From contig NZ_JALDST010000001.1 of NCBI RefSeq assembly GCF_022747945.1, forward strand, positions 6,324,001 to 6,388,000: a stretch of 64,000 nt of DNA, written 5' to 3'. The position numbers and the translations under genes are program-made. The DNA comes from Micromonospora sp. R77 (GTDB lineage Bacteria > Actinomycetota > Actinomycetes > Mycobacteriales > Micromonosporaceae). Below are positions 44,057-52,661 of the stretch, in pieces (position 1 is the first letter of the stretch; each line of letters begins with the position of its first letter). The notes under the pieces were generated by a model, which saw only the letters and a program-made list of their open reading frames with translations, was not told where the DNA came from and searched no databases.

Positions 44057-45756
44057 GACGACGCCAGGACGGTGTCGCCACCCCGCGCCGCCGGGACGTC
44101 CGGTCGCCGACGTACGCCGTCCGCCGCCCGCTGCGCGGCCAGCGCCCGACGGTCCACCTTGCCCACCGAGGTCTGCGGCAGCGCGTCGACCACGTCGAGG
44201 CGGTCCGGCAGCTTGTAGTCGGCCAGCCCCCGGTCGCGCAGCAGCGCGCGCACCTCGGCGAGGGTGGGTGCCGCGCCGTCGACGACCACCACCGCGCAGA
44301 CCTTCTCCCCGAGGCCGGCGTCCGGCACCGGCACCACGGCGGCGGCGCGGATCCGGTCGTGGGCGAGCAGGTGGGACTCCACCTCGTCGGCCACCACCTT
44401 CTCGCCGCCCCGGTTGATCACGTCCTTGATCCGGCCGGTGATGACCAGCTCGCCGGTCGGGGTGAGGCGGGCCAGGTCGCCGGTGCGCAGGAAGCCGTCG
44501 GCGGTGAACACCGTGCGGTTGTGCTCCGGCACCGCGTAGTAGCCGCGCAGCACGCACGGCCCGCGTACCAGCAGCTCGCCGATCTCACCGGCGGGCACCG
44601 GCCGGTCGTCGGCGTCCACCACCACCAGCTCGTCGTCCGGGCACATCGGCGTGCCCTGGGTGGTCGCCGCGAGCTCGTCGCCGTCGCCGGGCCGGGTGAA
44701 GCAGAGCAGTCCCTCGGCCATGCCGAACCACTGGGTCAGGGTCGCGCCCAGCACCGGCCGGACCGCCCGTCCGGTCTCCGGGTGCAGGACCGCGCCGCCC
44801 ACCTCGATGGTCACGCCGGTCAGGTCCGCGCCGAACAGCGGCCCGGTCTCCAGCCAGAGCGACAGCACCGCGGGCATCACCGTGGTGAGCCGGACGCGTT
44901 CCTGTCTGATCAGCGGGAACACCTCGTCCGGGCTGGGACTGGCGGCCAGCACGGCCCGACCACCGGCGCGGAGCGCACCCAGCACGCCGGGGCAGCCGAG
45001 GGCGGCGTTGTGCGCGACCGGCACGGCGGCCAGGTACGCGTCGTCCGCCCCGAAGCCCATCTCGGCCGCGGTGGCCCGCAGTTGGAACGCGTAGTCGTCG
45101 TGGGTGCGGGGGATCAGCTTGGGCAGGCCGGTGGTGCCCCCGGACAGCAGGAAGAACGCCACGTCGGACGGCTGCGGTCCGGCCAGCGGCCGGGGTGTCC
45201 CGCGCACCTGCGACCAGGCGGTGAACTCGCCCGGGTCACCGACGACCAGGACGTGCCGCAGCCCGGGGTGCGCGGCGCGTACCTGGGCGGCGAGGTCCCG
45301 GTAGTCGACGCCGACCCCGCGGTCCGTGGTGATCAGGGCGACCGCCTCGGCGTAGCCGGCGAGGTAGTCCAGTTCGGCCCGGCGGTGCGCGGGCAGGGCG
45401 AGGACCGGCAGCGCGCCGAGTCGGAACAGCGCCACGCAGGTGGTGACGAACTCGGGGCTGTTCGGCAGCTGCACGATCACCCGGTCGCCCCGGGCAATGC
45501 CGAGGTCGGCCAGGCCGGCGGCCAGCTCGTCGGCGCGGGTGTCGAGTTCGGCGTAGCTGTGCCGGCCGGTCCTGGTCACCACGGCGGTGCGTTGCGGGTC
45601 CCGCGCCTGCGGGCTCCAGTCGGGCCAGGGCCGCAGCAGGTCACCCAGCACCTCGCCGCGCCAGTAACCCTTGGCCCGGTAGCGGGCCGCGAATTCCGGC
45701 GGCCAAGCAGTGAAGCCTTCCACACGAACCTCCCGCGGAGCCGGATGTCGGCGCAA
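44053..45756 (-). CDS. Aryl-acid AMP ligase (DhbE/EntE/salicylate type)
   Basis: 567 residues, ATG 45756. WPPEFAARYRAKGYW at the N-terminus and LSGGTTGLPKLIPRTHDDY are hallmark motifs of 2,3-dihydroxybenzoate and salicylate adenylating enzymes; QWFGMAEGLL and GEKVVADEVESHL follow. Pocket motif AHNAALGCPG keeps the Asn but has Ala in place of Tyr and Cys in place of Ser. Cys at this place, and Leu after AEGL, are the salicylate-type choices as I recall from DhbE work. The natural partner is the ArCP at the N-terminus of the first NRPS. No salicylate synthase is in the window, so the aryl acid must come from elsewhere. Confidence 0.88.
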   Translation of the reverse strand: MRRHPAPREVRVEGFTAWPPEFAARYRAKGYWRGEVLGDLLRPWPDWSPQARDPQRTAVVTRTGRHSYAELDTRADELAAGLADLGIARGDRVIVQLPNSPEFVTTCVALFRLGALPVLALPAHRRAELDYLAGYAEAVALITTDRGVGVDYRDLAAQVRAAHPGLRHVLVVGDPGEFTAWSQVRGTPRPLAGPQPSDVAFFLLSGGTTGLPKLIPRTHDDYAFQLRATAAEMGFGADDAYLAAVPVAHNAALGCPGVLGALRAGGRAVLAASPSPDEVFPLIRQERVRLTTVMPAVLSLWLETGPLFGADLTGVTIEVGGAVLHPETGRAVRPVLGATLTQWFGMAEGLLCFTRPGDGDELAATTQGTPMCPDDELVVVDADDRPVPAGEIGELLVRGPCVLRGYYAVPEHNRTVFTADGFLRTGDLARLTPTGELVITGRIKDVINRGGEKVVADEVESHLLAHDRIRAAAVVPVPDAGLGEKVCAVVVVDGAAPTLAEVRALLRDRGLADYKLPDRLDVVDALPQTSVGKVDRRALAAQRAADGVRRRPDVPAARGGDTVLASS

Positions 45757-45836
45757 ACGCTAGACGAGGGTCTGTTCAAGATACAAGACTCTCTTGGCAC
45801 ATACGAGTCTCGTGTTTTCCAGATACGAGTGTTTGA
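45751..45836. promoter_or_regulatory. Compound operator in divergent AMP-ligase/ferredoxin gap
   Basis: The densest copy of the shared elements: GCAAACGCTAG (45753), ATACAAG (45781), ATACGAG (45801) forming ACGAGTCTCGT, and ATACGAGTGTTTGAC (45823). Spacings of 20 and 22 bp are near two helical turns. It overlaps the first codons of the AMP ligase on one side and precedes the ferredoxin-thiolase operon on the other. Confidence 0.6.
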
Positions 45837-45862
45837 CTACGGGACGGATGGAGGGGATCGAC

Positions 45863-46057
45863 GTGCGGGTACGAATCGACTACGACAGCTGCGACAGCAA
45901 CGGACTCTGCGCCCAGGCGGCGCCGGAGGTGTTCGAGGTCCGCGACGACGACCTGCTGTACGTGCTGCAGGAGCGTCCACCCGAGCCGCTGTGGGACGCC
46001 GTGCAGGAGGCGGAACGGGCCTGCCCCAAGTTCGCGATCCGGCTGGAGCGCGAGTGA
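45863..46057 (+). CDS. Ferredoxin, single-cluster 3Fe-4S type
   Basis: 64 residues from GTG 45863, which follows GGAGGGG; the frame also opens at ATG 45848, which lies inside that ribosome site. The cysteines are in DSCDSNGLCAQAAPEVF and ERACPKFAI, three in all, with the second Cys of the usual four replaced, as in the small ferredoxins that serve actinobacterial P450s. It is probably the electron donor for one or more of the four P450s, although it is encoded far from most of them. The stop overlaps the thiolase GTG. Confidence 0.88.
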   Translation: MRVRIDYDSCDSNGLCAQAAPEVFEVRDDDLLYVLQERPPEPLWDAVQEAERACPKFAIRLERE

Positions 46058-47187
46058 CCGCCGCCCGGGAGCCGGTGGTGGTCGCCGCCCTGCGCACCCC
46101 GATCGGCCGGCGCGGCGGCGCGCTGAGCGGACTCAAGGCCGTCGAGTTGCTGCGGCACGTGCTGGCCGGAGTGATCGCCGAGGCGGGGATCGAACCCGGC
46201 CAGGTCGACCAGGTGGTCGGCGGCTGCGTGACCCAGGCGGGGGAGCAGAGCCTCAACGTGACCCGCAACGCCTGGCTGAACGCCGGCTGGGATCCCGCGG
46301 TGGGCTGCACCACGGTGGACGCCTCGTGCGGGTCGGCGCAGCAGGCCAACCACCTGGTCGCCGCCCTGATCGGCAGCGGGGCGATCGACGTGGGCATCGC
46401 CTGCGGGGTCGAGTCGATGAGCCGGGTGCCGATCGGGGTCAACCTCTACCAGGGGCCGGGCCACTACAAGACCGCCGACTACCCCTGGGACGACCCACCG
46501 AAGTCCCAGTTCGGCGGGGCGGAACGGATCGCCGCCCGGGAGGGGTTCACCCGCGCCGACGTCGACGCCTACGGCGTGGCATCGCAGCACCGGGCCCGGC
46601 AGGCGTGGGACGCCGGCCACTTCACCGCCGAGGTGCTGCCGATCGCCGGCCTGGCCCGGGACGAGGGCCTGCGCGAGACCACCTGCGCGGGCCTGGCCGG
46701 GCTGCGCCCGAACGTGCCCGGTGCGGTGCACACCGCCGGCACCACCTCGCAGATCTCCGACGGCGCGGCGGCGCTGCTGTGGATGTCCCGGGACCGCGCC
46801 GAGGCGCTGGGACTGCGACCCCGGGCCCGGCTGCTGGGGCAGACGGTCACCGGCGCCGACCCGTACTTCCTGCTGGACGGCCCGGTCGCCGCGACCGCCC
46901 GGGTGCTGACGCGCACCGGCATGAAGATCGGCGACCTGGACACCTACGAGGTGAACGAGGCCTTCGCCGCCGTGGTGCTCAACTGGGCCCGCCGGTACGA
47001 CGTCGACCCGGCCCGGGTGAACACCGGCGGCGGCGCCATCGCGCTCGGCCACCCGCTGGGCTGCAGCGGCAGCCGGCTGCTGGTCACCGCCCTGCACGAG
47101 CTGGAACGCCGGGACGCCGAGACCGCCCTGGTGACGATGTGCTGCGGCGGGTCGCTCGGCACCGCGACGATCCTGCAGCGGGTGTGA
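46054..47187 (+). CDS. Thiolase (acetyl-CoA acetyltransferase family)
   Basis: 377 residues from GTG 46054. Catalytic Cys in VDASCGSAQQA near residue 91, His in ALGHPLGCSG near 334 and Cys in CCGG near 365, so the triad is complete. Direction (beta-keto cleavage or Claisen condensation) cannot be told from sequence. The coupling to a CoA transferase and the presence of acyl-CoA dehydrogenases suggest CoA-level trimming or supply of an acyl precursor for the pathway. Confidence 0.93.
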   Translation: MTAAREPVVVAALRTPIGRRGGALSGLKAVELLRHVLAGVIAEAGIEPGQVDQVVGGCVTQAGEQSLNVTRNAWLNAGWDPAVGCTTVDASCGSAQQANHLVAALIGSGAIDVGIACGVESMSRVPIGVNLYQGPGHYKTADYPWDDPPKSQFGGAERIAAREGFTRADVDAYGVASQHRARQAWDAGHFTAEVLPIAGLARDEGLRETTCAGLAGLRPNVPGAVHTAGTTSQISDGAAALLWMSRDRAEALGLRPRARLLGQTVTGADPYFLLDGPVAATARVLTRTGMKIGDLDTYEVNEAFAAVVLNWARRYDVDPARVNTGGGAIALGHPLGCSGSRLLVTALHELERRDAETALVTMCCGGSLGTATILQRV

Positions 47188-48359
47188 GCGTGGACCGCGA
47201 GGAGTTCTACCGCGCGGCCCGTACCGACGTCACCGGGCCGTTGCACGGGCTGGTCGTGATCGAGGTGGCCAAGGTGTGGTCCGGGCCGCTGGCCACCTGC
47301 GTGCTGGCGGACATGGGCGCCGACGTGATCCGGGTCGAGCTGCCGTACGGCCGCGACGGCGACGTGCCCCCGGCGATCCCCGGCACCGGCCTGTCCTGGT
47401 TCCGGGAGACGGTCAACCGCAACAAACGCAGCGTGGGGCTGGACCTGCGTACCGATGAGGGGCGCACGGCGTTCCTCGACCTGGTGCGCCGGGCGGACCT
47501 GGTGGTGGAGAACTACCGGCCGGGCACCCTCGCCGGCTGGGGCGTCGGCTACGACGACTGCCGCGCGGTCCGCCCGGACCTGGTGATGGTCTCGATCACC
47601 GGGTGGGGCCAGTACGGCACGGACATCGACCGGCCCGCCTACGACCCGGTGATCCAGGCCGCGAGCGGCTGGATGGCGCTCAACGGCGAGCCGGGCGGCG
47701 GCCCGGTACGCGCGCCCACCTTCCTCGCCGACGAGCTGGCGGGCCTGCACGCGGCGATCGGCGCCCTCGCGGCGCTGGCCCACCGCGACCGCACCGGCGA
47801 GGGCCAGCACGTCGACGTGTCCATGCTGGACAGCCTGCTGGCCAGCAGCTGCGGCCTGCTCACCCTGGCCGCGGCCGGCGCCGCCCCGGACCGGTGGGGC
47901 AACGCGACCGACTTCGCGGTGCCATCCAACGTCTACCCCTGTGCCGACGGTGCCGCGGTCTACCTGTCGGTGGCGCTGGACAAGCACTGGCGGGCGCTGA
48001 CCGGCATCCTGGGCTGCCCGGAACTGGCCCGCGCGCCCGGTTACGAGCGGCTGGCCGGGCGGCGGGAGAACCGCGCGGAGATCGACGCCCGGGTGGCGGC
48101 GTGGTGCCGCGCCAGACCGGCGGACGAGGTGCTGCGGGAGCTGGGCGCCGCCGGCCTGGTCGCCGAACGGGTCCGGAACCTGACCGAGGTGGCCGCCGAC
48201 CCGCACGTCCGGGTCCGGGAGATGCTGCAGGACACCACCCTGCACAACGGGACCACGGCCCCGCTGACCGGCCCGGCGGTGAAGTTCTCCCGGACGCCCA
48301 CCCGGATCCGGCACGCCGCACCGGCCCCCGGCGCGGACACCGGATCCATCGTGTCATGA
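47184..48359 (+). CDS. CaiB/BaiF family CoA transferase
   Basis: 391 residues from GTG 47184, overlapping the thiolase stop. GLVVIEVAKVWSGPLATCVLADMGADVIRVE at the N-terminus and NRNKRSVGLDLRTDEGR near residue 80 are class III CoA-transferase motifs; the catalytic Asp of the family lies in the region before YDPVIQAASGW. It moves CoA between acids without ATP. With the thiolase it could convert a free acid from the pathway to a CoA ester. Confidence 0.9.
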   Translation: MSVDREEFYRAARTDVTGPLHGLVVIEVAKVWSGPLATCVLADMGADVIRVELPYGRDGDVPPAIPGTGLSWFRETVNRNKRSVGLDLRTDEGRTAFLDLVRRADLVVENYRPGTLAGWGVGYDDCRAVRPDLVMVSITGWGQYGTDIDRPAYDPVIQAASGWMALNGEPGGGPVRAPTFLADELAGLHAAIGALAALAHRDRTGEGQHVDVSMLDSLLASSCGLLTLAAAGAAPDRWGNATDFAVPSNVYPCADGAAVYLSVALDKHWRALTGILGCPELARAPGYERLAGRRENRAEIDARVAAWCRARPADEVLRELGAAGLVAERVRNLTEVAADPHVRVREMLQDTTLHNGTTAPLTGPAVKFSRTPTRIRHAAPAPGADTGSIVS

Positions 48360-48424
48360 CGAGTGTTGAACTCGCCTCTTCGCTTCTCTCTTGCCTTCCT
48401 CGCTCGAATGTTCCACGATGAGAG

Positions 48425-48455
48425 CCAACATACGAGCTTGTATGTCGAAGTGTTT
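48425..48455. promoter_or_regulatory. Near-perfect palindromic operator before type II PKS operon
   Basis: ACATACGAGCTTGTATGT (48428-48445) is an 18-bp inverted repeat with a single mismatched pair, followed by CGAAGTGTTT. It defines the two half-sites ATACGAG and CTTGTAT seen elsewhere singly. It is in the 117-bp gap between the CoA transferase and the ketoreductase. Confidence 0.6.
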
Positions 48456-48476
48456 TCCGCATCCGAGGAGGGCCCC

Positions 48477-49217
48477 ATGGGGGAGTATCCACCGGCGCTC
48501 GTGACGGGCGCGTCCCGGGGGATCGGCCGCGCGGTGGCCCTGCGCCTGGCCCGCCAGGGACAGCCCGTGGCCGGCTGCTTCAGCACCCCGGGCGAGGCCG
48601 CCGAGAAGACCGCGGCCGAGGTCGCGGAGCTCGGCGCGCCGGCGTACTTCGCGCCCTGCGACGTCACCGACCCCGACGCGGTGGAGGCGTTCGTCGCCGC
48701 CGCCGAACGCGAGCTGGGGCCGATCGGCTGCCTGGTGAACAACGCCGGGATCACCCGGGACAGCCCGATGGTGCTGGCCAAGCGGGCGGACTTCACCGCC
48801 GTGATGGAGACCAACCTCGGTGGGACGTGGAGCTTCTGCCGGGCCATGGCGTTCCGCTTCATGAAGCGCCGGGCCGGAGTGGTGGTCAACCTCTCCTCGG
48901 TGGCCGGCATCTACGGCAACCACGCCCAGACCGCGTACGCCGCGAGCAAAGCGGGGATCATCGGGTTGAGCCGTTCGCTGGCCAAGGAACTCGCCCCGTA
49001 CGGCGTCCGGGTCAACGTGGTGGCCCCCGGCTTCATCGACACCGACATGACCGGCGCCCTCACCGACAAGACCCGCGACAAGGCGCGCGCCATGATCGGA
49101 CTGGGCCGTTTCGGACAGCCCGACGACGTCGCCGAGATGGTGGAGTTCCTGCTCTCCGAGCGCGCCTCGTACGTCACCGGTCAGGTGTTCCAGGTCGACG
49201 GCGGGATCACCCTGTGA
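48477..49217 (+). CDS. 3-ketoacyl-ACP reductase (SDR, FabG-like)
   Basis: 246 residues from ATG 48477 with GAGGAGG upstream. [16 protein letters not shown] (NADPH loop), VNNAGIT, catalytic Ser in [10 protein letters not shown], Tyr and Lys in YAASKAGI, and the ending [12 protein letters not shown]. This is a complete FabG-type ketoreductase. It is the first gene of the PKS block and should reduce each beta-keto group formed by the KS/CLF pairs. Confidence 0.94.
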   Translation: MGEYPPALVTGASRGIGRAVALRLARQGQPVAGCFSTPGEAAEKTAAEVAELGAPAYFAPCDVTDPDAVEAFVAAAERELGPIGCLVNNAGITRDSPMVLAKRADFTAVMETNLGGTWSFCRAMAFRFMKRRAGVVVNLSSVAGIYGNHAQTAYAASKAGIIGLSRSLAKELAPYGVRVNVVAPGFIDTDMTGALTDKTRDKARAMIGLGRFGQPDDVAEMVEFLLSERASYVTGQVFQVDGGITL

Positions 49218-49648
49218 CCGTCACCGAGGCAGCGCCCTGGACCACCCATCCGGCCACCGGCCGCGCCGCCCCGCTCGTCGCGCTCAACCGGTGGCGTACC
49301 GAGCCGACCGACGCCGGTCTGCGGGTGACCGCCCGGATGCCGGTCGACCCGACCGACCCCAACCTGGCCGGCCACTTCCCGGGCCTGCCGATCTATCCCG
49401 GGATCTTCGTCATCGAGACGCTCTGCCAGGCCATGGCCGCAGCGTTCGGCGCGGGCACCCGGCTGGTCACCGTCACCTCGGTGCGGTTCACCGCCGCCCT
49501 GCTCGGCGGCGACGAGCTGGAACTCACCGCGGACGTCGGCACCGACGCCGACCGGCTCACCGTGAAGGCGGTCGGCCGCCGCCGGGACGGCACGGTGACC
49601 ACCGTGCTGCGGGCGACCTTCCGCACCGACGACGGGACCGGCCGATGA
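49214..49648 (+). CDS. Hotdog-fold dehydratase (FabZ-like)
   Basis: 144 residues from GTG 49214, overlapping the reductase stop. [27 protein letters not shown] contains the active-site His (HFPG) and the Glu of the central helix found in FabZ/FabA enzymes. It should dehydrate 3-hydroxyacyl-ACP to enoyl-ACP. The following gene encodes a second hotdog protein, and hetero-dimeric dehydratase pairs are typical of highly reducing type II PKSs. Confidence 0.88.
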   Translation: MTVTEAAPWTTHPATGRAAPLVALNRWRTEPTDAGLRVTARMPVDPTDPNLAGHFPGLPIYPGIFVIETLCQAMAAAFGAGTRLVTVTSVRFTAALLGGDELELTADVGTDADRLTVKAVGRRRDGTVTTVLRATFRTDDGTGR

Positions 49649-50106
49649 ACATCGCGCAGATCCGCGCCGTGCTGCCGCAACGGCACCCCCTCCTGCTGGT
49701 CGACCGGGTGCTGTCCCGCGGCGACGACCGCATCGAGACGATCAAGGCGATCACCGCCACCGAACCCTGCTACGCCCGGCTCGGCGACGACGCGACCGTC
49801 GAGGACCACGCCTATCCGGTGTCCCTGCTGATCGAGTCGTTCGGGCAGAGCGCCGCCCTGCTCTGGCTGCACGACGCGGTCGCCGGCGCCGGGCACGTGC
49901 TGCTCTTCGTCGGCGCCCGGGACTACACCGTCGAGGGTCACGCCTACCCCGGCGACACCGTGCGGCACGTCGTACACCTGGAACGCGTCGTCGCGGACAC
50001 CGCCTTCGCCACCGGCGAGAGCTGGGTCGGCGACCGGCGCATCGCGGTGATCGGCTCGCTGATGGCGGCCCGCCGCCCGGCGGACACGCTCGCCGTGCCC
50101 GCCTGA
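49645..50106 (+). CDS. Second hotdog-fold dehydratase subunit
   Basis: 153 residues, ATG 49645 overlapping the previous stop. VLPQRHPLLLVDRVL is a FabZ-type start, and YPVSLLIESFGQSAALLW corresponds to the central helix with its Glu, but the HFPG loop is replaced by DHAYPV, so this subunit carries the acidic residue and a displaced His. It probably works with the preceding protein as one dehydratase; alone it may be inactive. Confidence 0.83.
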   Translation: MNIAQIRAVLPQRHPLLLVDRVLSRGDDRIETIKAITATEPCYARLGDDATVEDHAYPVSLLIESFGQSAALLWLHDAVAGAGHVLLFVGARDYTVEGHAYPGDTVRHVVHLERVVADTAFATGESWVGDRRIAVIGSLMAARRPADTLAVPA

Positions 50107-50165
50107 CCGTCCCCGCGCGGCCCGCGCCGCCCGGGGTGCACCACCGACTACGAGGAGGTTCGCCC

Positions 50166-50420
50166 ATGTCCGGCTACGAACAGCGGTACGAGCAGCTGCG
50201 CGAGATCATCGCCGAGGTCCTGGAGATCGAGCCCGAGGAGCTCACCGACACCGGCGACTTCGCCGAGGAGTACGACGCGGACTCGCTGCGGGCGATCGAG
50301 ATCGTGGCCCGCATCGACAAGCAGTTCAAGGTGGAGATCCCGCAGTCCGAGCTGCCGGAGCTGCGCAACCTCAAGACCACCTACGACGCCGTCGCGCGGC
50401 ACGCCGGTTGGCAGGAGTGA
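50166..50420 (+). CDS. Acyl carrier protein of type II PKS
   Basis: 84 residues, ATG 50166 with GAGGAGG upstream. Attachment motif EEYDADSLRAIEIV with Ser40, then KVEIPQSELPELRNL. It is an acidic, type II ACP placed between dehydratases and ketosynthases, hence the chain carrier for the polyene-type synthase. Confidence 0.93.
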   Translation: MSGYEQRYEQLREIIAEVLEIEPEELTDTGDFAEEYDADSLRAIEIVARIDKQFKVEIPQSELPELRNLKTTYDAVARHAGWQE

Positions 50421-50421
50421 C

Positions 50422-51630
50422 ATGACGCACCGCGTGGTCGTGACCGGCCTCGGGCCCGTGTCCAGCATCGGCACGGGCGCCGCGGACTTCGCCGCCGCGC
50501 TGCGGGCGGGCCGGTCCGGCATCTCCCGGATCACCGGGTTCGACCCGACCGGCTTCCCGCACCAGCACGGCGGCGAGGTCCGCGGCTTCGACCCGGCGGC
50601 ATGGCTGCAGCGGATCGACATCACCCGGTGGGGGCGGTCGAGCCAGTTCGCCGCGGCGGCCGGCCGCCTCGCCGCCGAGGACGCCAAGCTCGACCTGGAC
50701 CGGGTCGACCGGGCCCGGGCGCACGCGGTCATGGGCACCACCAGCGGCGAGTCCGTCGTGGTGGAGGCGCTGACCGCACAGATCGTCGCGCGCGGCTTCG
50801 ACACCATGTCGCCGGAGCTGCTGGCCCAGCTGCCCGCCGGCCGGCTCGCCCACGCGGTCAGCGAGGAACTGGGCCTGCACGGCGAGTCGGTCACCCTGGC
50901 GACCGCCTGCTCGGCCAGCAACTACGCCATCGGGTACGCGTACGACCTGCTGGCCACCGGGGACGCCGACGTGGTGTTCGCCGGTGGCGCCGACTCGGTC
51001 TGCCGGTGGGCGCACGCGGGCTTCTACCGGCTCGGCGCGCTCACCGCCACCGCCTGTTCGCCGTTCGACCGGGACCGCTCGGGCATCCTCACCGGCGAGG
51101 GCGGCGCCGTGCTGGTCCTGGAGACGCTCGAGCACGCCACCGCCCGCGGCGCGTACGCCTACGCCGAGGTGCTCGGGTACGGCGTGAACTGCGACGCCAA
51201 CCACCCGGTCGCCCCGGACCGCGCCTCGATCGCCGAGTGCATGCGGATCGCGCACCGCAACGCCCGCGTCGACCCGTCCGAGGTGGACTACATCTGCGCG
51301 CACGGCACCGGCACCCCGGCCAACGACCTGGTCGAGGCGCAGGCGGTGATGGAGGTGTTCGGCGAGCGGCTGCCCCCGGTCAGCTCGATCAAGTCGATGA
51401 TCGGGCACACCATGGGCGCGGCCAGCGGGTTCGGGGCGATCGCCTCGGTCCTCGCCATCGAGCAGGGCTTCCTGCCGCCGACCATCAACTGGAGCAACCC
51501 GGACCCGCAGATCCCGCAGCTCGACCCGGTGCCCAACCAGGCCCGCCCGGCCACGGTCCGGGTGGTGCAGAACAACGGATTCGCCTTCGGTGGCAACAAC
51601 GCCATCGTCCTGCTCGGGAGGCCGCGATGA
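50422..51630 (+). CDS. Ketosynthase alpha (KS1)
   Basis: 402 residues, intact. Catalytic triad Cys163 (TACSAS), His294 (HGTGTPAND) and His329 (IGHTMGAASG), with the FabF-like ending NNGFAFGGNNAIV. Start ATG 50422, one base after the ACP stop. The next gene is a Cys-less partner, giving the KS/CLF arrangement of type II PKSs. With KR, DH and ACP in the same block it should extend a fully reduced-to-enoyl, i.e. polyene, chain. Confidence 0.94.
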   Translation: MTHRVVVTGLGPVSSIGTGAADFAAALRAGRSGISRITGFDPTGFPHQHGGEVRGFDPAAWLQRIDITRWGRSSQFAAAAGRLAAEDAKLDLDRVDRARAHAVMGTTSGESVVVEALTAQIVARGFDTMSPELLAQLPAGRLAHAVSEELGLHGESVTLATACSASNYAIGYAYDLLATGDADVVFAGGADSVCRWAHAGFYRLGALTATACSPFDRDRSGILTGEGGAVLVLETLEHATARGAYAYAEVLGYGVNCDANHPVAPDRASIAECMRIAHRNARVDPSEVDYICAHGTGTPANDLVEAQAVMEVFGERLPPVSSIKSMIGHTMGAASGFGAIASVLAIEQGFLPPTINWSNPDPQIPQLDPVPNQARPATVRVVQNNGFAFGGNNAIVLLGRPR

Positions 51631-52657
51631 GCCTGCGCATTGTCGGCCACGCCGCCCTCAGCTCGGCCGGGGACCGGCGCGGCGCGCTGGCCGAGCGGCT
51701 CGCGGTCACCGGCTCCGGCCGGCATCCCGGTGTCCCCGCCGGCCCGGTCGCCACCGAACCGCTGCCCGACCGGGGTACGCACGCCGTACCGGACTTCGAC
51801 ATCCGGCAGCGGCTGGGCCGGCGCGGCACCAGCTTCTACGACCGGGCCACCGGGCTGGCCGTGGTGGCCTGCGGGGACGCCCTGGCCGACGCGGACCTGA
51901 CCGTCGACGACACCAACCGGCACCGGATCGGGGTGGCGCTCGCGACCACCCTGGGCAGCTTCAAGTCCACCAGCGACTACACCCGGGACACCCTGGTCAA
52001 CGAGAAGCCGTATCTGGTCAACCCGGTGCTGTTCCCGAACACGGTGATGAACTGCGCCGCCGGGCAGTCGGCCATCCGGCATCGGCTCAAGGGCGTCAAC
52101 GCCACCCTCACCGGTGGGCCGCTGGCCTTCTTCAACGCCGTCCGCTACGCCGACAACGCGATCCGCCGGGGCTACGTCGACACCATGCTGGTCGGCGCGG
52201 TCGAGGAGTTCTCCGCGCACCGGGCCTGGGCCACCGCCATCGAGACGCCCGACGACCGGATCGGCACCGGCGACGGCGTCGCGGTCTTCGTGCTCACCGG
52301 CGGCGACGGCGACCCCGCGATCCGGGCCGTGGCCACGGTACGAGCCGGCCGGCCGCCGACGCGGCGCTGGCCGGCTGCGTACGCCGGGTGCTGGCCGCGG
52401 CCGGCGTCCCCGGCACGGCGGTCACCCTGCTCGCCACCACCGAACTGGGCCGCGAGGGCACCGAACGCGACCCGGCCGTGGCGGCGCTCGGTCACCGCCC
52501 GGACGAGATCACGATCACCCGGGCCCTCGGCGACTGCGGTGCGGCCACACCGGCGCTGGCCCTGGCCACCGTGCTGGAGCTGCGGCCCGACGGGCTCGTC
52601 CTGCTCACCGCCCGCGACGCCGACGGCGGCGTGGGTGCGGCCCTGGTGCAGGGGTGA
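51627..52657 (+). CDS. Chain-length-factor-like KS partner (CLF1), one frameshift
   Basis: About 343 residues after repair; ATG 51627 overlaps the KS1 stop. The ketosynthase fold is seen in TLGSFKSTSDYTRDTLVN and NTVMNCAAGQSAIRHRL, but the nucleophile site reads GVNATLTGG, with no Cys, so this is a CLF-type subunit. Near 52350 the frame changes within a GGCCGGCCG run; sequence continues as ADAALAGCVRRVLAAAG in the next frame up to a stop at 52657. One missing base explains it. It should set chain length with KS1. Confidence 0.85.
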
Positions 52658-52661
52658 CGGC

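Noticed and set aside
46054..48359. Reading the thiolase and CoA transferase as an unrelated catabolic operon
   Set aside because: They follow the compound operator at 45.75-45.84 kb and the P450-type ferredoxin and run in line with the PKS block, so membership in the locus is more likely, though not proven.
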